Part shown: positions 1 to 7,347 of the stretch, piece after piece
Numbering within the stretch: position 1 is the stretch's first letter
How the letters are laid out: every line of letters begins with the position of its first letter
DNA from: Sinorhizobium sp.
GTDB taxonomy: Bacteria > Pseudomonadota > Alphaproteobacteria > Rhizobiales > Rhizobiaceae
Length of the DNA stretch: 13,244 nt
Direction: 5' to 3'
Assembly: GCA_031178305.1 (NCBI GenBank)
Contig: JAPSJG010000028.1
Span: 2,983-16,226, forward strand
Notes under the pieces: model-generated
Databases searched by the model: none
Seen by the model: only the letters and a program-made list of their open reading frames with translations
Told to the model about the DNA's origin: nothing
Position numbers and translations under genes: made by a program

Positions 1-255
1 GTCGATGCGCTTCTGCTGATCGAAGGCCTCGGCAATCAGTGCGAAGCACGGCTCCTTTCGGGAAATATCGACAGCGATGGCAATTGCAGAACCGCCCGCC
101 GCGGCGATTTCGCCCGCCACAGCGCCTGCCGCTTCGCGGTTCGCGTCCGAGACCACCACCAGTGCCCCCTCCTCCGCCAGCCGGCGCGAGATCGCCGAAC
201 CGATGCCGCCGCCCCCGCCCGTGATGACGGCAACCTTGCCCTTGAACCGTTGCAT
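1..255 (-). CDS. SDR family oxidoreductase, N-terminal part (cut by window edge)
   Basis: Only the first 85 residues are inside the window; the gene continues past base 1. The N-terminus is a classical short-chain dehydrogenase Rossmann fold: beta strand KVAVITG, then the TGGGGGIG dinucleotide loop at residues 12-19. An Asp at residue 37 ends the second strand (VVVSDANR), which in this family usually favours NAD over NADP. The AVDIS motif (Asp63) contacts adenine. The catalytic Ser-Tyr-Lys lies outside the window, so activity cannot be checked. The ATG at 255 follows AGGAG with suitable spacing. It begins 17 bases after the stop of the neighbouring SDR and is the last visible gene of the catabolic operon. 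Substrate unknown; oxidation of a hydroxyl on a proline-derived or co-imported compound is only a guess. Confidence 0.9.
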   Translation of the reverse strand, partial: MQRFKGKVAVITGGGGGIGSAISRRLAEEGALVVVSDANREAAGAVAGEIAAAGGSAIAIAVDISRKEPCFALIAEAFDQQKRID

Positions 256-272
256 GCTCCGCTCCTGGAGTC

Positions 273-1034
273 CTATCGAATATAGCTGCCGCCATTGACG
301 TCGAGCGTCGCGCCGTTCAGCGAACGCAGCGAAGGCCTGAGCGCAAAGGCGACGAGTTCGGCGATTTCGGAGATCTCGGCCATCTCGCCGATCGGGATGT
401 CGGCGACGGCGGCTTGTTTACCGAATTTTGCCACGAAGTCCTCGGCCATTTGCGTCTGGACCCAGCCGGGCGCGATCGCCAGCGCCACGACGCCGTCCGC
501 GCCGAAACTGCGCGCGATCGACTTGGTGAGGTTGATCAACGCCGCCTTCGTCGCACCATAGGGCATGGCATCGGCCGCGTAGCCGCGCTGGCCCGCGCGG
601 CTCGCCATGTTGACGATCCGGCCGCCGCCAAGGGCCTTGAAGTGCCTGAGTGCCTCCTTGCAGAGATCCGCCGCGGCGAAGAAGTTCACCTGGAACTCCT
701 TCTGCCATGCCTCCCTCCAGGCGTCGGCGTCGGCCTCGATCGAAATCTCGGTGCGGATACCGGCATTGTTGACCAGCGCATGGATGCGACCCGCCGCCGC
801 TTCCGCCTCGCGCCAGAGCCGGAACGGCCCCTCGCCAGCGAAAAGGTCGGCCTGGACGAGGAAACCCTCGCCCGAAACGCGGGCGAGAAGAGCTTCGGCT
901 CCCGCTCGGTCGCGGCCGTAGTGGATGATCGGGCGTGCGCCCTCCTCCGCCAAGCGCTCGACGATGGCAGCGCCGATGCCGCCCGAGGCGCCGGTGACGA
1001 GGATATTTTGACCCGACAAGGATTTCGGCGCCAT
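273..1034 (-). CDS. SDR family NAD(P)-dependent oxidoreductase
   Basis: A complete 253-residue classical short-chain dehydrogenase of normal family length. Visible motifs are the TGASGGIG cofactor loop (14-21), NNAG (89-92), Asn117, and catalytic Ser145, Tyr159 and Lys163 (YGATK), followed by the PGWVQT segment near 189-194. The second strand ends in HYGRDR with Arg and no acidic residue, a pattern usually linked to NADP. FabG-like enzymes look similar, but fatty-acid synthesis is unlikely here: the gene sits 11 bases after the hydroxyproline epimerase, has a good ribosome binding site (AAGGGGAGA), and is followed 17 bases later by a second SDR. It is therefore probably co-transcribed with the hydroxyproline genes. 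The substrate cannot be read from the sequence and no standard step of the pathway requires it. Confidence 0.92.
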   Translation of the reverse strand: MAPKSLSGQNILVTGASGGIGAAIVERLAEEGARPIIHYGRDRAGAEALLARVSGEGFLVQADLFAGEGPFRLWREAEAAAGRIHALVNNAGIRTEISIEADADAWREAWQKEFQVNFFAAADLCKEALRHFKALGGGRIVNMASRAGQRGYAADAMPYGATKAALINLTKSIARSFGADGVVALAIAPGWVQTQMAEDFVAKFGKQAAVADIPIGEMAEISEIAELVAFALRPSLRSLNGATLDVNGGSYIR

Positions 1035-1045
1035 CGCTCTCCCCT

Positions 1046-2083
1046 TCAGCCCAGCATGTCGACCTGCGGCCCCCAGGTGTCGGAGAGCGCAAAGCCGCTT
1101 TTGAACGGATCCTCGTCGGAAAGGCGAAGCTGCTCGCGGCCGTAGATCCAGCCGCGGCCGGTGATCCGCGGCAGCACGGCGGGACGGCCGCTCACCTCGG
1201 TGACGCCGATCGCCTCGGCAACGAACTCGCCTCCGATGATCGAGCGCGATGTTCGCCGATCACCCACCGAGATTTTACCGCGCGCGAGAAGTGTCGCCAG
1301 GTTCGCCGAGCTGCCGGTCCCGCAGGGCGACCGGTCGACCCGGCCGGGCTTCAGCGTCGTGCAGGTGCGCACCGCGCCGTCCGCCTCCTCTCCGCGAAAC
1401 ATCACATAGGCGATCTCGTCGACGCCCGTGAGCTCCGGATGCTTCACCTGCACCTGCTCGGCGAGAAGCGCCTTCAGTTCGATTCCGGCTTCCGCCAGAT
1501 AGCGTGCATTGGCCGGCGCGATGTCGACGCCGATCTGATCGACGTCGACGATCGCATAGTAAACGCCGCCGAAGGCGATATCGGCCCTGATGCGCCCCCA
1601 GCGCGGCGTCTCGATCTCCCGGTCCAGCGCCTCGGCGAAACTCGGGACGTTATCGAGACTGACCGACAAGCACCGGCCGTCCCGGCACGCGGCGCGAGCG
1701 ACGATCAGTCCGGCGGGCGTGTCGACGCGGACGATCGTCTCCGGCTCCTGCATCGCAACACGACCGCTTTCGAGCAGAGCGGTGACGATGCAGATGCAGT
1801 TGCTGCCGGACATCGGATGGGCGCGGTCGGCCTGCAGCACGATGAAGCCAGCATCGGCATCGGGCCGCGTCGGCGCGACGAGCAGGTTGACCGACATCGC
1901 AACGCTGGCGCGCGGCTCGAAGGTCACGAAGCGGCGAAGGCTGTCATCGAGCGCGTTGATGTGGTTCATTTTGTCGAGCATGGTCGCGCCGGGGATTTCC
2001 GGCGCTCCGCCAATGATCACTTTGCCGATCTCGCCCTGGCAGTGGACCAACAGCAGGTCGAGTGAATGGTCCCAATTCATCAT
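1046..2083 (-). CDS. Proline racemase superfamily, Ser/Cys-type 4-hydroxyproline 2-epimerase (possibly also trans-3-hydroxyproline dehydratase)
   Basis: The 345-residue protein is a full-length member of the proline racemase superfamily. The usual first active-site motif MCGH is replaced by MSGS (91-94), so the first catalytic residue is Ser92. The second site is intact at Cys254 (SPCGTGSSA). From memory of superfamily work, Cys/Cys enzymes are proline racemases or 4-hydroxyproline epimerases, Cys/Thr enzymes are trans-3-hydroxyproline dehydratases, and the Ser/Cys group can show epimerase plus dehydratase activity. In this operon the expected reaction is trans-4-hydroxy-L-proline to cis-4-hydroxy-D-proline, the role of HypRE in Sinorhizobium meliloti. 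A longer open frame runs upstream to 2248, but it overlaps the aldehyde dehydrogenase. The ATG at 2083 (or 2080) follows TAGGAG and gives the family N-terminus. The spacer to the dehydrogenase is 8 bases. Confidence 0.88.
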   Translation of the reverse strand: MMNWDHSLDLLLVHCQGEIGKVIIGGAPEIPGATMLDKMNHINALDDSLRRFVTFEPRASVAMSVNLLVAPTRPDADAGFIVLQADRAHPMSGSNCICIVTALLESGRVAMQEPETIVRVDTPAGLIVARAACRDGRCLSVSLDNVPSFAEALDREIETPRWGRIRADIAFGGVYYAIVDVDQIGVDIAPANARYLAEAGIELKALLAEQVQVKHPELTGVDEIAYVMFRGEEADGAVRTCTTLKPGRVDRSPCGTGSSANLATLLARGKISVGDRRTSRSIIGGEFVAEAIGVTEVSGRPAVLPRITGRGWIYGREQLRLSDEDPFKSGFALSDTWGPQVDMLG

Positions 2084-2091
2084 GCCGGCTC

Positions 2092-3567
2092 CTACTTGAT
2101 GTACCAGCCCCAGGGATCCTCGCTCACATATTTGGAGATCTGCTTCGTCTCGAGATAATTTTCGAGACCCCAGCGGCCGAGTTCGCGGCCGATGCCTGAC
2201 TCCTTGTAGCCGCCCCAGGGCGCCTCGGTGAAAGTCGGCTGCGAGCAATTGATCCAGACGATACCGGCGCGAAAGGCGGCAGCGACCCGCTCGGCGCGGA
2301 GGTCGTCCTTCGACATGACCGCCGCGGCGAGACCGAAGCGAGAATCATTGGCAAGCTCGATCGCTTCTTCTTCGGTCGCGAACGGCCGGATGCAAAGGAC
2401 GGGTCCGAAGATTTCCTCGCGCCAGGCGTCGCTGTCCAATGGAGCATTGGTCAGCACCGTGGGCTCGAGATAATAGCCCTTATCGAAGCCTCCCGGCCGC
2501 TTGCCGCCGCAGGCAACCGTCGCACCGGCGTCTTTCGCCGCCTCGATGGCCGCCAGAACCTGCTCGTATTGGCGCTTGGAAACCAGAGGCCCGAGAAGCA
2601 CGCCCTCTTCCAGGCCGTCGCCGATCTTAATCTTTTTCGTCTCCTCGACAAGCCGCGCCAAGAGGCGCTCGTAGATGCCCTCCTGGACCAGGACGCGCGA
2701 GGTGGCCGAGCAGACTTGGCCCTGGTTCCAGAAGATGCCGAACATGATCCATTCGACCGCCTCGTCGATGTCCGCATCGTCGAAGACGACGAAGGGCGAC
2801 TTGCCGCCGAGTTCCAGGCTGACGCGCTTGATGTCGCGGGCGGCCGCCGCCATGATCTTGGCGCCGACCGGACCGGAGCCAGTGAAGGCCAGCTTGTCCA
2901 CGCCCTTGTGATCGATGATCGCCTGCCCGGCGACGGAGCCGGCACCGGTGACGATGTTGAGGACGCCCGGCGGCAGACCCGCTTCATCGGCAATCGCGGC
3001 GAGTTCGAGCGCGGTCAGCGACGTGACTTCAGCGGGCTTCAGGACGACGGTGCAGCCTGCGGCGAGAGCGGGCGCGACCTTCCAGGCCGCCATCAGCAGC
3101 GGATAGTTCCAGGGGATGATCGCGCCTGCTACGCCGATCGGCTCCTTAACCGCCTTGGAGGTGAAGCGAGCATCGGCGAGCGCGATCGGCTCTTCCGGAT
3201 TGTTGTCGAGTTGCTCGGCAAGTCCGGCATAGAAGTCGAAGCAGCCGGCCGCATCGGCGATATCCCAATCCGCTTCCGGCAACGGCTTGCCGTTGTCGAT
3301 CACCTCAAGACGGGCGATCTCGGCCTGCCGGCTGCGGATGCCATCGGCGATGGCCCGGAGATAACGGGCGCGCTCGCGGCCAGGGAGCTTCGGCCAGCCA
3401 TCCTTGTCGAAGGCGCGGCGGGCGGCCTTGACGGCGGCATCGACGTCCTCGGCCGTGGCGGCGGCGATCCTGTGGATCACTTCTTCGCTCGCCGGATTGA
3501 CGACATCGAAGGTCCTGCCATCAGAGGACGGTCTCCACTTTCCGTCGATATAGAGTTCGCTTCGCAT
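2092..3567 (-). CDS. NAD(P)-dependent aldehyde dehydrogenase, aminoaldehyde/betaine-aldehyde dehydrogenase-like; candidate 2-oxoglutarate semialdehyde dehydrogenase
   Basis: A 491-residue aldehyde dehydrogenase with all key residues: Asn154 (PWNYP), Lys177 (LKPAE), Glu252 (LELGGKSP) and nucleophile Cys286 (NQGQVCSATS). By context it should perform the last step of hydroxyproline breakdown, oxidising 2-oxoglutarate semialdehyde to 2-oxoglutarate, the job given to HypH in S. meliloti. The sequence, however, strongly resembles plant-type ALDH10 enzymes. The C-terminus ends in PWGWY, as in plant betaine aldehyde dehydrogenases. Tyr155, Trp162, Trp280 and Trp451 fall at a constant offset of five from the spinach aromatic-box residues as I remember them. 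That makes an aminoaldehyde substrate a real alternative. The start at 3567 follows GGGAGAA. The gene begins 30 bases after the FAD dehydrogenase and ends 8 bases before the epimerase. Confidence 0.93.
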   Translation of the reverse strand: MRSELYIDGKWRPSSDGRTFDVVNPASEEVIHRIAAATAEDVDAAVKAARRAFDKDGWPKLPGRERARYLRAIADGIRSRQAEIARLEVIDNGKPLPEADWDIADAAGCFDFYAGLAEQLDNNPEEPIALADARFTSKAVKEPIGVAGAIIPWNYPLLMAAWKVAPALAAGCTVVLKPAEVTSLTALELAAIADEAGLPPGVLNIVTGAGSVAGQAIIDHKGVDKLAFTGSGPVGAKIMAAAARDIKRVSLELGGKSPFVVFDDADIDEAVEWIMFGIFWNQGQVCSATSRVLVQEGIYERLLARLVEETKKIKIGDGLEEGVLLGPLVSKRQYEQVLAAIEAAKDAGATVACGGKRPGGFDKGYYLEPTVLTNAPLDSDAWREEIFGPVLCIRPFATEEEAIELANDSRFGLAAAVMSKDDLRAERVAAAFRAGIVWINCSQPTFTEAPWGGYKESGIGRELGRWGLENYLETKQISKYVSEDPWGWYIK

Positions 3568-3597
3568 GGTGTTCTCCCTGCTTGCCCTGCGCCCCTT

Positions 3598-4848
3598 TTA
3601 GAAACGGTCGACGCGATAGGGTTTGAGATCGATTGGCGGTGTCTGGCCGGTCATGAGATCGCCGATCAGCCGGGCAGTCGTCGCGGCATAAGTCAGGCCC
3701 AGATGTCCGTGGCCGGTGGCGTAATAGACGCCGCGGTGCTTCGCGGAAGGACCGATGATCGGCACAGTGTCGGGAAGCGCTGGACGATGGCCCATCCACT
3801 CAGTCGCTCTGTCTGCCCGAAGGCCAGGCAGGGCCTCCCGCGCCCGCTTCACGAGGACTTTCGCGCGCCGATAATCCGGAGCGGCATCAAGGCCGGCCAT
3901 CTCCACCGTGCCGCCGACGCGGATGCCGCCGGCCGTGGGCGTGACCATGAAGGCGCGCGCCGGCCAGATGATGGAGTGGCGCATGGAGATGCCCGGTGCC
4001 ATGATCTGCGTGTGGTAGCCGCGCTCGGTTTCGAGCGGGATCGGCTCGCCGAGAAGTCGCGTCAACCGGGCGGTATAGGCACCTGCCGCCAGCACCACGC
4101 GCTCCGCCGAAAGCCTGCGGCCATCGGCGAGCCTGAGTGCCGAAACGTTCCCCTCGACTTCCTCGAAGCCAATGACCTCGCCGGTCCCGATGGTACCGCC
4201 GAGCGCCTGGAACCGGTCTGCAAGCGCCGTCACCAGGCGGTAGGGATCTGAAACAGAGCGGTTGTCGGGGAATAGCACCCCCTTGGCGATCTTCGTCGTC
4301 AGGGCCGGTTCGAGATCTCGGATGGCATCGCCGCGAAGGACTTCGTTGCGGAAGCCGAATCGTTCGAGAATCTCGATATGATCGCGGTCGGCTCGAAATT
4401 CCGCCTCGTCGGCATAGAGGCTGAGGCAGCCTTCGCCGCTCAGCATGTAAGTGAGCCCCGTCTCCTTCAGCAGCGCCTCAAAATCCTCTAGCGCCCGGCT
4501 GCACAGGTTCGCACCTGCCATCTCCAGTTCCCGCAGCTTCGAGGGCCGGCTGGCGGCGAGGAAGCGCAGGAACCAAGGGATAAGCTTCGGCATGTAAGCG
4601 GGCCGGATGCGCACCGGCCCCTCCGGGTCGAGCAACCATTTCGGCATCTGCGCCCAGACGCCCGGGCGCGAGGCTGGCATGAACTCCGTCACCGCAATGC
4701 TCGCCATATTGCCGTAGGATGCCCCCTTGCCCGGCGCGTCGCGGTCCACCAGTTCCACGGACAGGCCGCGGCGCTGGAGCTCGTAGGCGATGGCTACGCC
4801 GATGACGCCGGCACCTACAACAACGGTTTTGTGTCTGCTGTTCGTCAT
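3598..4848 (-). CDS. FAD-dependent D-amino acid dehydrogenase (DadA family), candidate cis-4-hydroxy-D-proline dehydrogenase
   Basis: This 416-residue flavoprotein has the FAD-binding start VVVGAGVIG (GAGVIG at 12-17), an acidic residue closing the second strand (LVDRD), and the DadA-like ASYGNMASI segment. The C-terminal GHGHLG motif contacts FAD. The family oxidises D-amino acids to imino acids and passes electrons to the respiratory chain. In this operon it most likely oxidises cis-4-hydroxy-D-proline, made by the epimerase, to 1-pyrroline-4-hydroxy-2-carboxylate (the role of HypO). The open frame extends 48 codons further upstream, but that part overlaps the racemase remnant in another frame and lacks family similarity. 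I chose the ATG at 4848, from which the dinucleotide fold starts at residue 8. It follows the remnant's stop by 7 bases and has no strong ribosome binding site. Confidence 0.92.
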   Translation of the reverse strand: MTNSRHKTVVVGAGVIGVAIAYELQRRGLSVELVDRDAPGKGASYGNMASIAVTEFMPASRPGVWAQMPKWLLDPEGPVRIRPAYMPKLIPWFLRFLAASRPSKLRELEMAGANLCSRALEDFEALLKETGLTYMLSGEGCLSLYADEAEFRADRDHIEILERFGFRNEVLRGDAIRDLEPALTTKIAKGVLFPDNRSVSDPYRLVTALADRFQALGGTIGTGEVIGFEEVEGNVSALRLADGRRLSAERVVLAAGAYTARLTRLLGEPIPLETERGYHTQIMAPGISMRHSIIWPARAFMVTPTAGGIRVGGTVEMAGLDAAPDYRRAKVLVKRAREALPGLRADRATEWMGHRPALPDTVPIIGPSAKHRGVYYATGHGHLGLTYAATTARLIGDLMTGQTPPIDLKPYRVDRF

Positions 4849-4855
4849 GTCGTTG

Positions 4856-5092
4856 TCAAAGTGCCTGCATCCAGGTGTCGGCCATGGTGAAGCCTTCCTG
4901 GTAGGGATCGGATGGATCCATGCCCAATTGGTAGAAGCCGGTGATCCAGGCCTGGCCGGCGATCGCCGGAATGACGGCGTCGTATTTGCCAATCCTCGTC
5001 AACCCGTCGATTTCGCACGTAGCTCCTTCCCCGCTCGCCGCGCCGCTTCCCTGATTGCCGAACGGCCGTGAAACGGCGCTGTGATAAGCCAT
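4856..5092 (-). pseudogene. 3' remnant of a proline racemase superfamily gene (probable lost trans-3-hydroxyproline dehydratase or epimerase paralogue)
   Basis: The open frame encodes 78 residues from the ATG that overlaps the lyase stop (TGATG). Residues from about 28 to the end align with the C-terminus of the intact family member at 1046-2083: both share the pattern A-V-x-P-x-I-x-G, then W-I-x-G, Q-L, D-P, G-F and D-T-W in register (here AVIPAIAGQAWITG and GFTMADTW). The roughly 290 residues that should precede this, including both active-site residues, are absent, and the first 27 or so residues match nothing I know. The fragment cannot be catalytic. Best reading: a deletion removed most of a second racemase-family gene and joined its end to the lyase gene. 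It may still be translated by coupling to the lyase. Confidence 0.78.
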
Positions 5093-5970
5093 CACCAGTT
5101 CAGGATCGGCTCCATAGCTGCGCGGAACTCAGCCTTTTCATCGTCGGTCAGTGGTCCCAGCGGCGCGCGGCATTCACCCACGGGCAAGCCCTGAAGCTCG
5201 CAGCCATACTTAATCTTCTGCACGAACTTGCCGCTTTCGAGGATGTTCATCGCCCGATAGAGCGTCTTCATCTGCGCGCGCGCCTTCTCCAGATCGCCGG
5301 ATTTGAACGTTCGGTCGAGATCGCAGCAGGCCTTGGCCATGCAATTCGACGGCCCGCAGATCCAGGACTCGGCACCCCAGAACATGAAGTCGAGCGCAAT
5401 GTCGTCCGAGCCGCTGACAAGCTGAATCTTTCCCTCGTAGCGGCTGGCTATGTCGATGGCGCGTTGCAGTACGCCGGAGCTTTCCTTGATGCCGATTACA
5501 CGCGGATTGTCGGCAAAATGATCCATCAGCTCGAAACTGATGTCCGACCCGTCCTTGGCCGGATAGCTGTAGAGCACGAGATTGACGTCGACCGCTGCAA
5601 GTACGGCTTCATAGTGCTTGATGAGTTCCGCTTGTGTCGGGCGGGTATAGAATGGCGGTGCCAGCAGGACAGTATCGTAGCCGATTTCCTTGGCCATTGC
5701 GGTCTGCTCGATCACCTCGCGCGTGGCGGGGGCGTTGGTACCGGCGATCAGAGCTTCACCCGGCTTGGCGAAATCGCGCACGAACTGCAGCACGTCGCGG
5801 CGCTCTTCCGTCGACTGGCTGAAGTACTCACCGGTCGAGCCGTTAGGAACCCAGCCGGTGACGCCGGCGTCGCGCAGATGAGCCAGAAGCTTTTCAAAAG
5901 CCTTGAAGTCGATCCTGTCGTTCGCGTCGAACGGGGTGACGAGGGCGGGCATGACGCCAGAGAGTTTCAT
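5092..5970 (-). CDS. DapA/NAL superfamily lyase, candidate 1-pyrroline-4-hydroxy-2-carboxylate deaminase
   Basis: A 292-residue TIM-barrel protein of the dihydrodipicolinate synthase superfamily, of typical length. It carries GSTGE (44-48) in place of DapA's GTTGE, the catalytic Tyr134 in LYSYP, and the Schiff-base Lys162 in GIKESSG. True DapA enzymes make lysine precursors and carry an Arg after the YNxP motif. Here the equivalent stretch is YSYPAK, and the gene lies in a hydroxyproline operon, so the expected reaction is deamination of 1-pyrroline-4-hydroxy-2-carboxylate to 2-oxoglutarate semialdehyde and ammonia (HypD/LhpC role). The start at 5970 has a strong AAGGAGAT ribosome binding site. 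It lies 28 bases after the permease stop, and its own stop overlaps the start of the racemase remnant. Confidence 0.92.
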   Translation of the reverse strand: MKLSGVMPALVTPFDANDRIDFKAFEKLLAHLRDAGVTGWVPNGSTGEYFSQSTEERRDVLQFVRDFAKPGEALIAGTNAPATREVIEQTAMAKEIGYDTVLLAPPFYTRPTQAELIKHYEAVLAAVDVNLVLYSYPAKDGSDISFELMDHFADNPRVIGIKESSGVLQRAIDIASRYEGKIQLVSGSDDIALDFMFWGAESWICGPSNCMAKACCDLDRTFKSGDLEKARAQMKTLYRAMNILESGKFVQKIKYGCELQGLPVGECRAPLGPLTDDEKAEFRAAMEPILNW

Positions 5971-5998
5971 TGGAATATCTCCTTTGCAAGAATTCGGT

Positions 5999-6664
5999 TC
6001 AGATCGCGAGTTTGGCGAGCACCCGCCGCTCGACGAGCGTGACGGCGCGGGTCAGCGGGAACGCGATAACGAAGTAGATGAGCGCAACGACCGTCAGCAC
6101 CTCCACGGGCCGCGCCGTGTTGTTGGAAATGTTCTGGCCGACGAACATAAGGTCTGCCATGCCGACGGCGGAGACGAGCGCGCTTTCCTTGAACAGGCTG
6201 ACGCAGTTCGACAGCAGCGTCGGAACAGCGCGCAGCACCGCCTGCGGGAGAATGACGCTCGTCACCTGAACACGGCGCGGAAGGCCCAGCGCGACGCAGG
6301 CGTCGAGCTGCTCCGGGCCGATGGACTTGAGCGACGCCCGGAAGGTCTCACTGGTGATAGCGCCCATATAGAGGGTGAGTGCGATGACGCCGGAGGCGAG
6401 ATTGGAGAGCTCGACGCCAAGGATCAGCGGCAGGCAGAAGAAGATCCAGAACAGCTGGACAAGCACCGGCGTGCCGCGGAAGAACTCGACATAGATGCTG
6501 GAAACTGCGCGCAAAAAGGCGCTGCGCGATGTCCGGGCGAGGCCGATGAAGAAACCGAGGCTGCAGCCGAGCACGACACAGATCAGCGTCAGCTTGATCG
6601 TCATCCAGAGGCCGAGGGCGAGCGCGTCCTGGAAGCGAAGGACGACGGAGAAGTCGTAAGCCAT
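5999..6664 (-). CDS. Polar amino-acid ABC transporter, permease (second of two)
   Basis: This 221-residue inner-membrane protein has the HisM/GlnP permease layout: a hydrophobic segment near 25-42, the EFFRGTP motif (60-66) before further membrane segments, and the cytoplasmic EAA loop (about 106-128, ETFRASLKSIGPEQLDACVALGL broken only lightly from consensus). It ends in a hydrophobic helix and the basic tail VERRVLAKLAI. It should form the channel with the neighbouring permease and be driven by the shared ATPase. The open frame can be extended upstream to 8203, giving a 734-residue product, but that extension is antisense or out-of-frame reading of the other transporter genes. The real start at 6664 has GAGGAGGAG just upstream and lies 11 bases from the preceding permease. 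Confidence 0.93.
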   Translation of the reverse strand: MAYDFSVVLRFQDALALGLWMTIKLTLICVVLGCSLGFFIGLARTSRSAFLRAVSSIYVEFFRGTPVLVQLFWIFFCLPLILGVELSNLASGVIALTLYMGAITSETFRASLKSIGPEQLDACVALGLPRRVQVTSVILPQAVLRAVPTLLSNCVSLFKESALVSAVGMADLMFVGQNISNNTARPVEVLTVVALIYFVIAFPLTRAVTLVERRVLAKLAI

Positions 6665-6675
6665 AGGTCTCCTCC

Positions 6676-7338
6676 TCAGCTCATCATTAGTTGGCGGCGG
6701 CGTTCGAGGTAGCCGACGATCTGTGAGACGGGGAACGATACGGCGAAGTAGACCAGCGCGACGATGGTAAAGGTCTCGATCGGCCGATAAGTCTCCGTCG
6801 CAAGCGTCTTTGCCTGGTACATGAGGTCCTGCACGGCGACGATGGCGACCAGCGCGCTCTGCTGGAAGATCCCGATGCCGTTGGTGAGCAGAACAGGTAT
6901 CGAAGCACGAACCGCTGTCGGCAGCACGATATAGAGGGTGCGCTGGAGCGGATTGAGACCGAGCGCAATACCGGCATCGAGCTGTTCGCGCGGAACGGCC
7001 TGGATCGCAGCGCGGTAGGCTTCGGCGTTGAAGGCCATCAGGTTGAGGCCGAGCGCCAGGATGCCCATCGTCATCGAGCCGAGAAAGACGTTGAACAGCA
7101 TCGGCACGCAGTAGAAGAACCAGACGATCTGCACGATCGCCGGCGTGCAGCGGAAGAATTCGACGAAAAGCATGGCCGGCAGCCGGATCGGCGCAAAGCG
7201 GCTCATGATAAGCAGCGCCAGCGGAAATCCGAGCACCACGCCGATGATATTGGCGGCAACCGTCAACTGAAGCGTGACGATCAGCCCTTCCCAGAGCGGC
7301 CCGAAGGAGACGGACCGGAAATCGAACGAGTAACCCAT
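6676..7338 (-). CDS. Polar amino-acid ABC transporter, permease (first of two)
   Basis: A 220-residue membrane protein paralogous to the next permease in the operon. It has hydrophobic stretches near 20-44, 56-100 and 188-208, the EFFRCTP motif (60-66, with Cys where Gly is usual), and an EAA loop at about 106-128 (EAYRAAIQAVPREQLD). Two permeases of this type normally pair in transporters for histidine, glutamine or other polar amino acids. By operon context the cargo is probably hydroxyproline or a related proline derivative. Its AGGAGGGGAAG ribosome binding site overlaps the TAG stop of the ATPase gene, so translation of the two is probably coupled. The matching genes in S. meliloti belong to hypMNPQ, though I cannot say which letter applies here. 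Confidence 0.93.
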   Translation of the reverse strand: MGYSFDFRSVSFGPLWEGLIVTLQLTVAANIIGVVLGFPLALLIMSRFAPIRLPAMLFVEFFRCTPAIVQIVWFFYCVPMLFNVFLGSMTMGILALGLNLMAFNAEAYRAAIQAVPREQLDAGIALGLNPLQRTLYIVLPTAVRASIPVLLTNGIGIFQQSALVAIVAVQDLMYQAKTLATETYRPIETFTIVALVYFAVSFPVSQIVGYLERRRQLMMS

Positions 7339-7347
7339 CTTCCCCTC

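Noticed and set aside
2569..4251. A 560-codon plus-strand open frame
   Set aside because: It is antisense to the aldehyde dehydrogenase and FAD dehydrogenase, both of which have full catalytic motifs. Long antisense frames are common in GC-rich DNA.
4849..4992. Upstream extension of the FAD dehydrogenase by 48 codons
   Set aside because: The extra residues are out of frame over the racemase remnant and resemble no flavoprotein N-terminus; the Rossmann fold starts right after the ATG at 4848.
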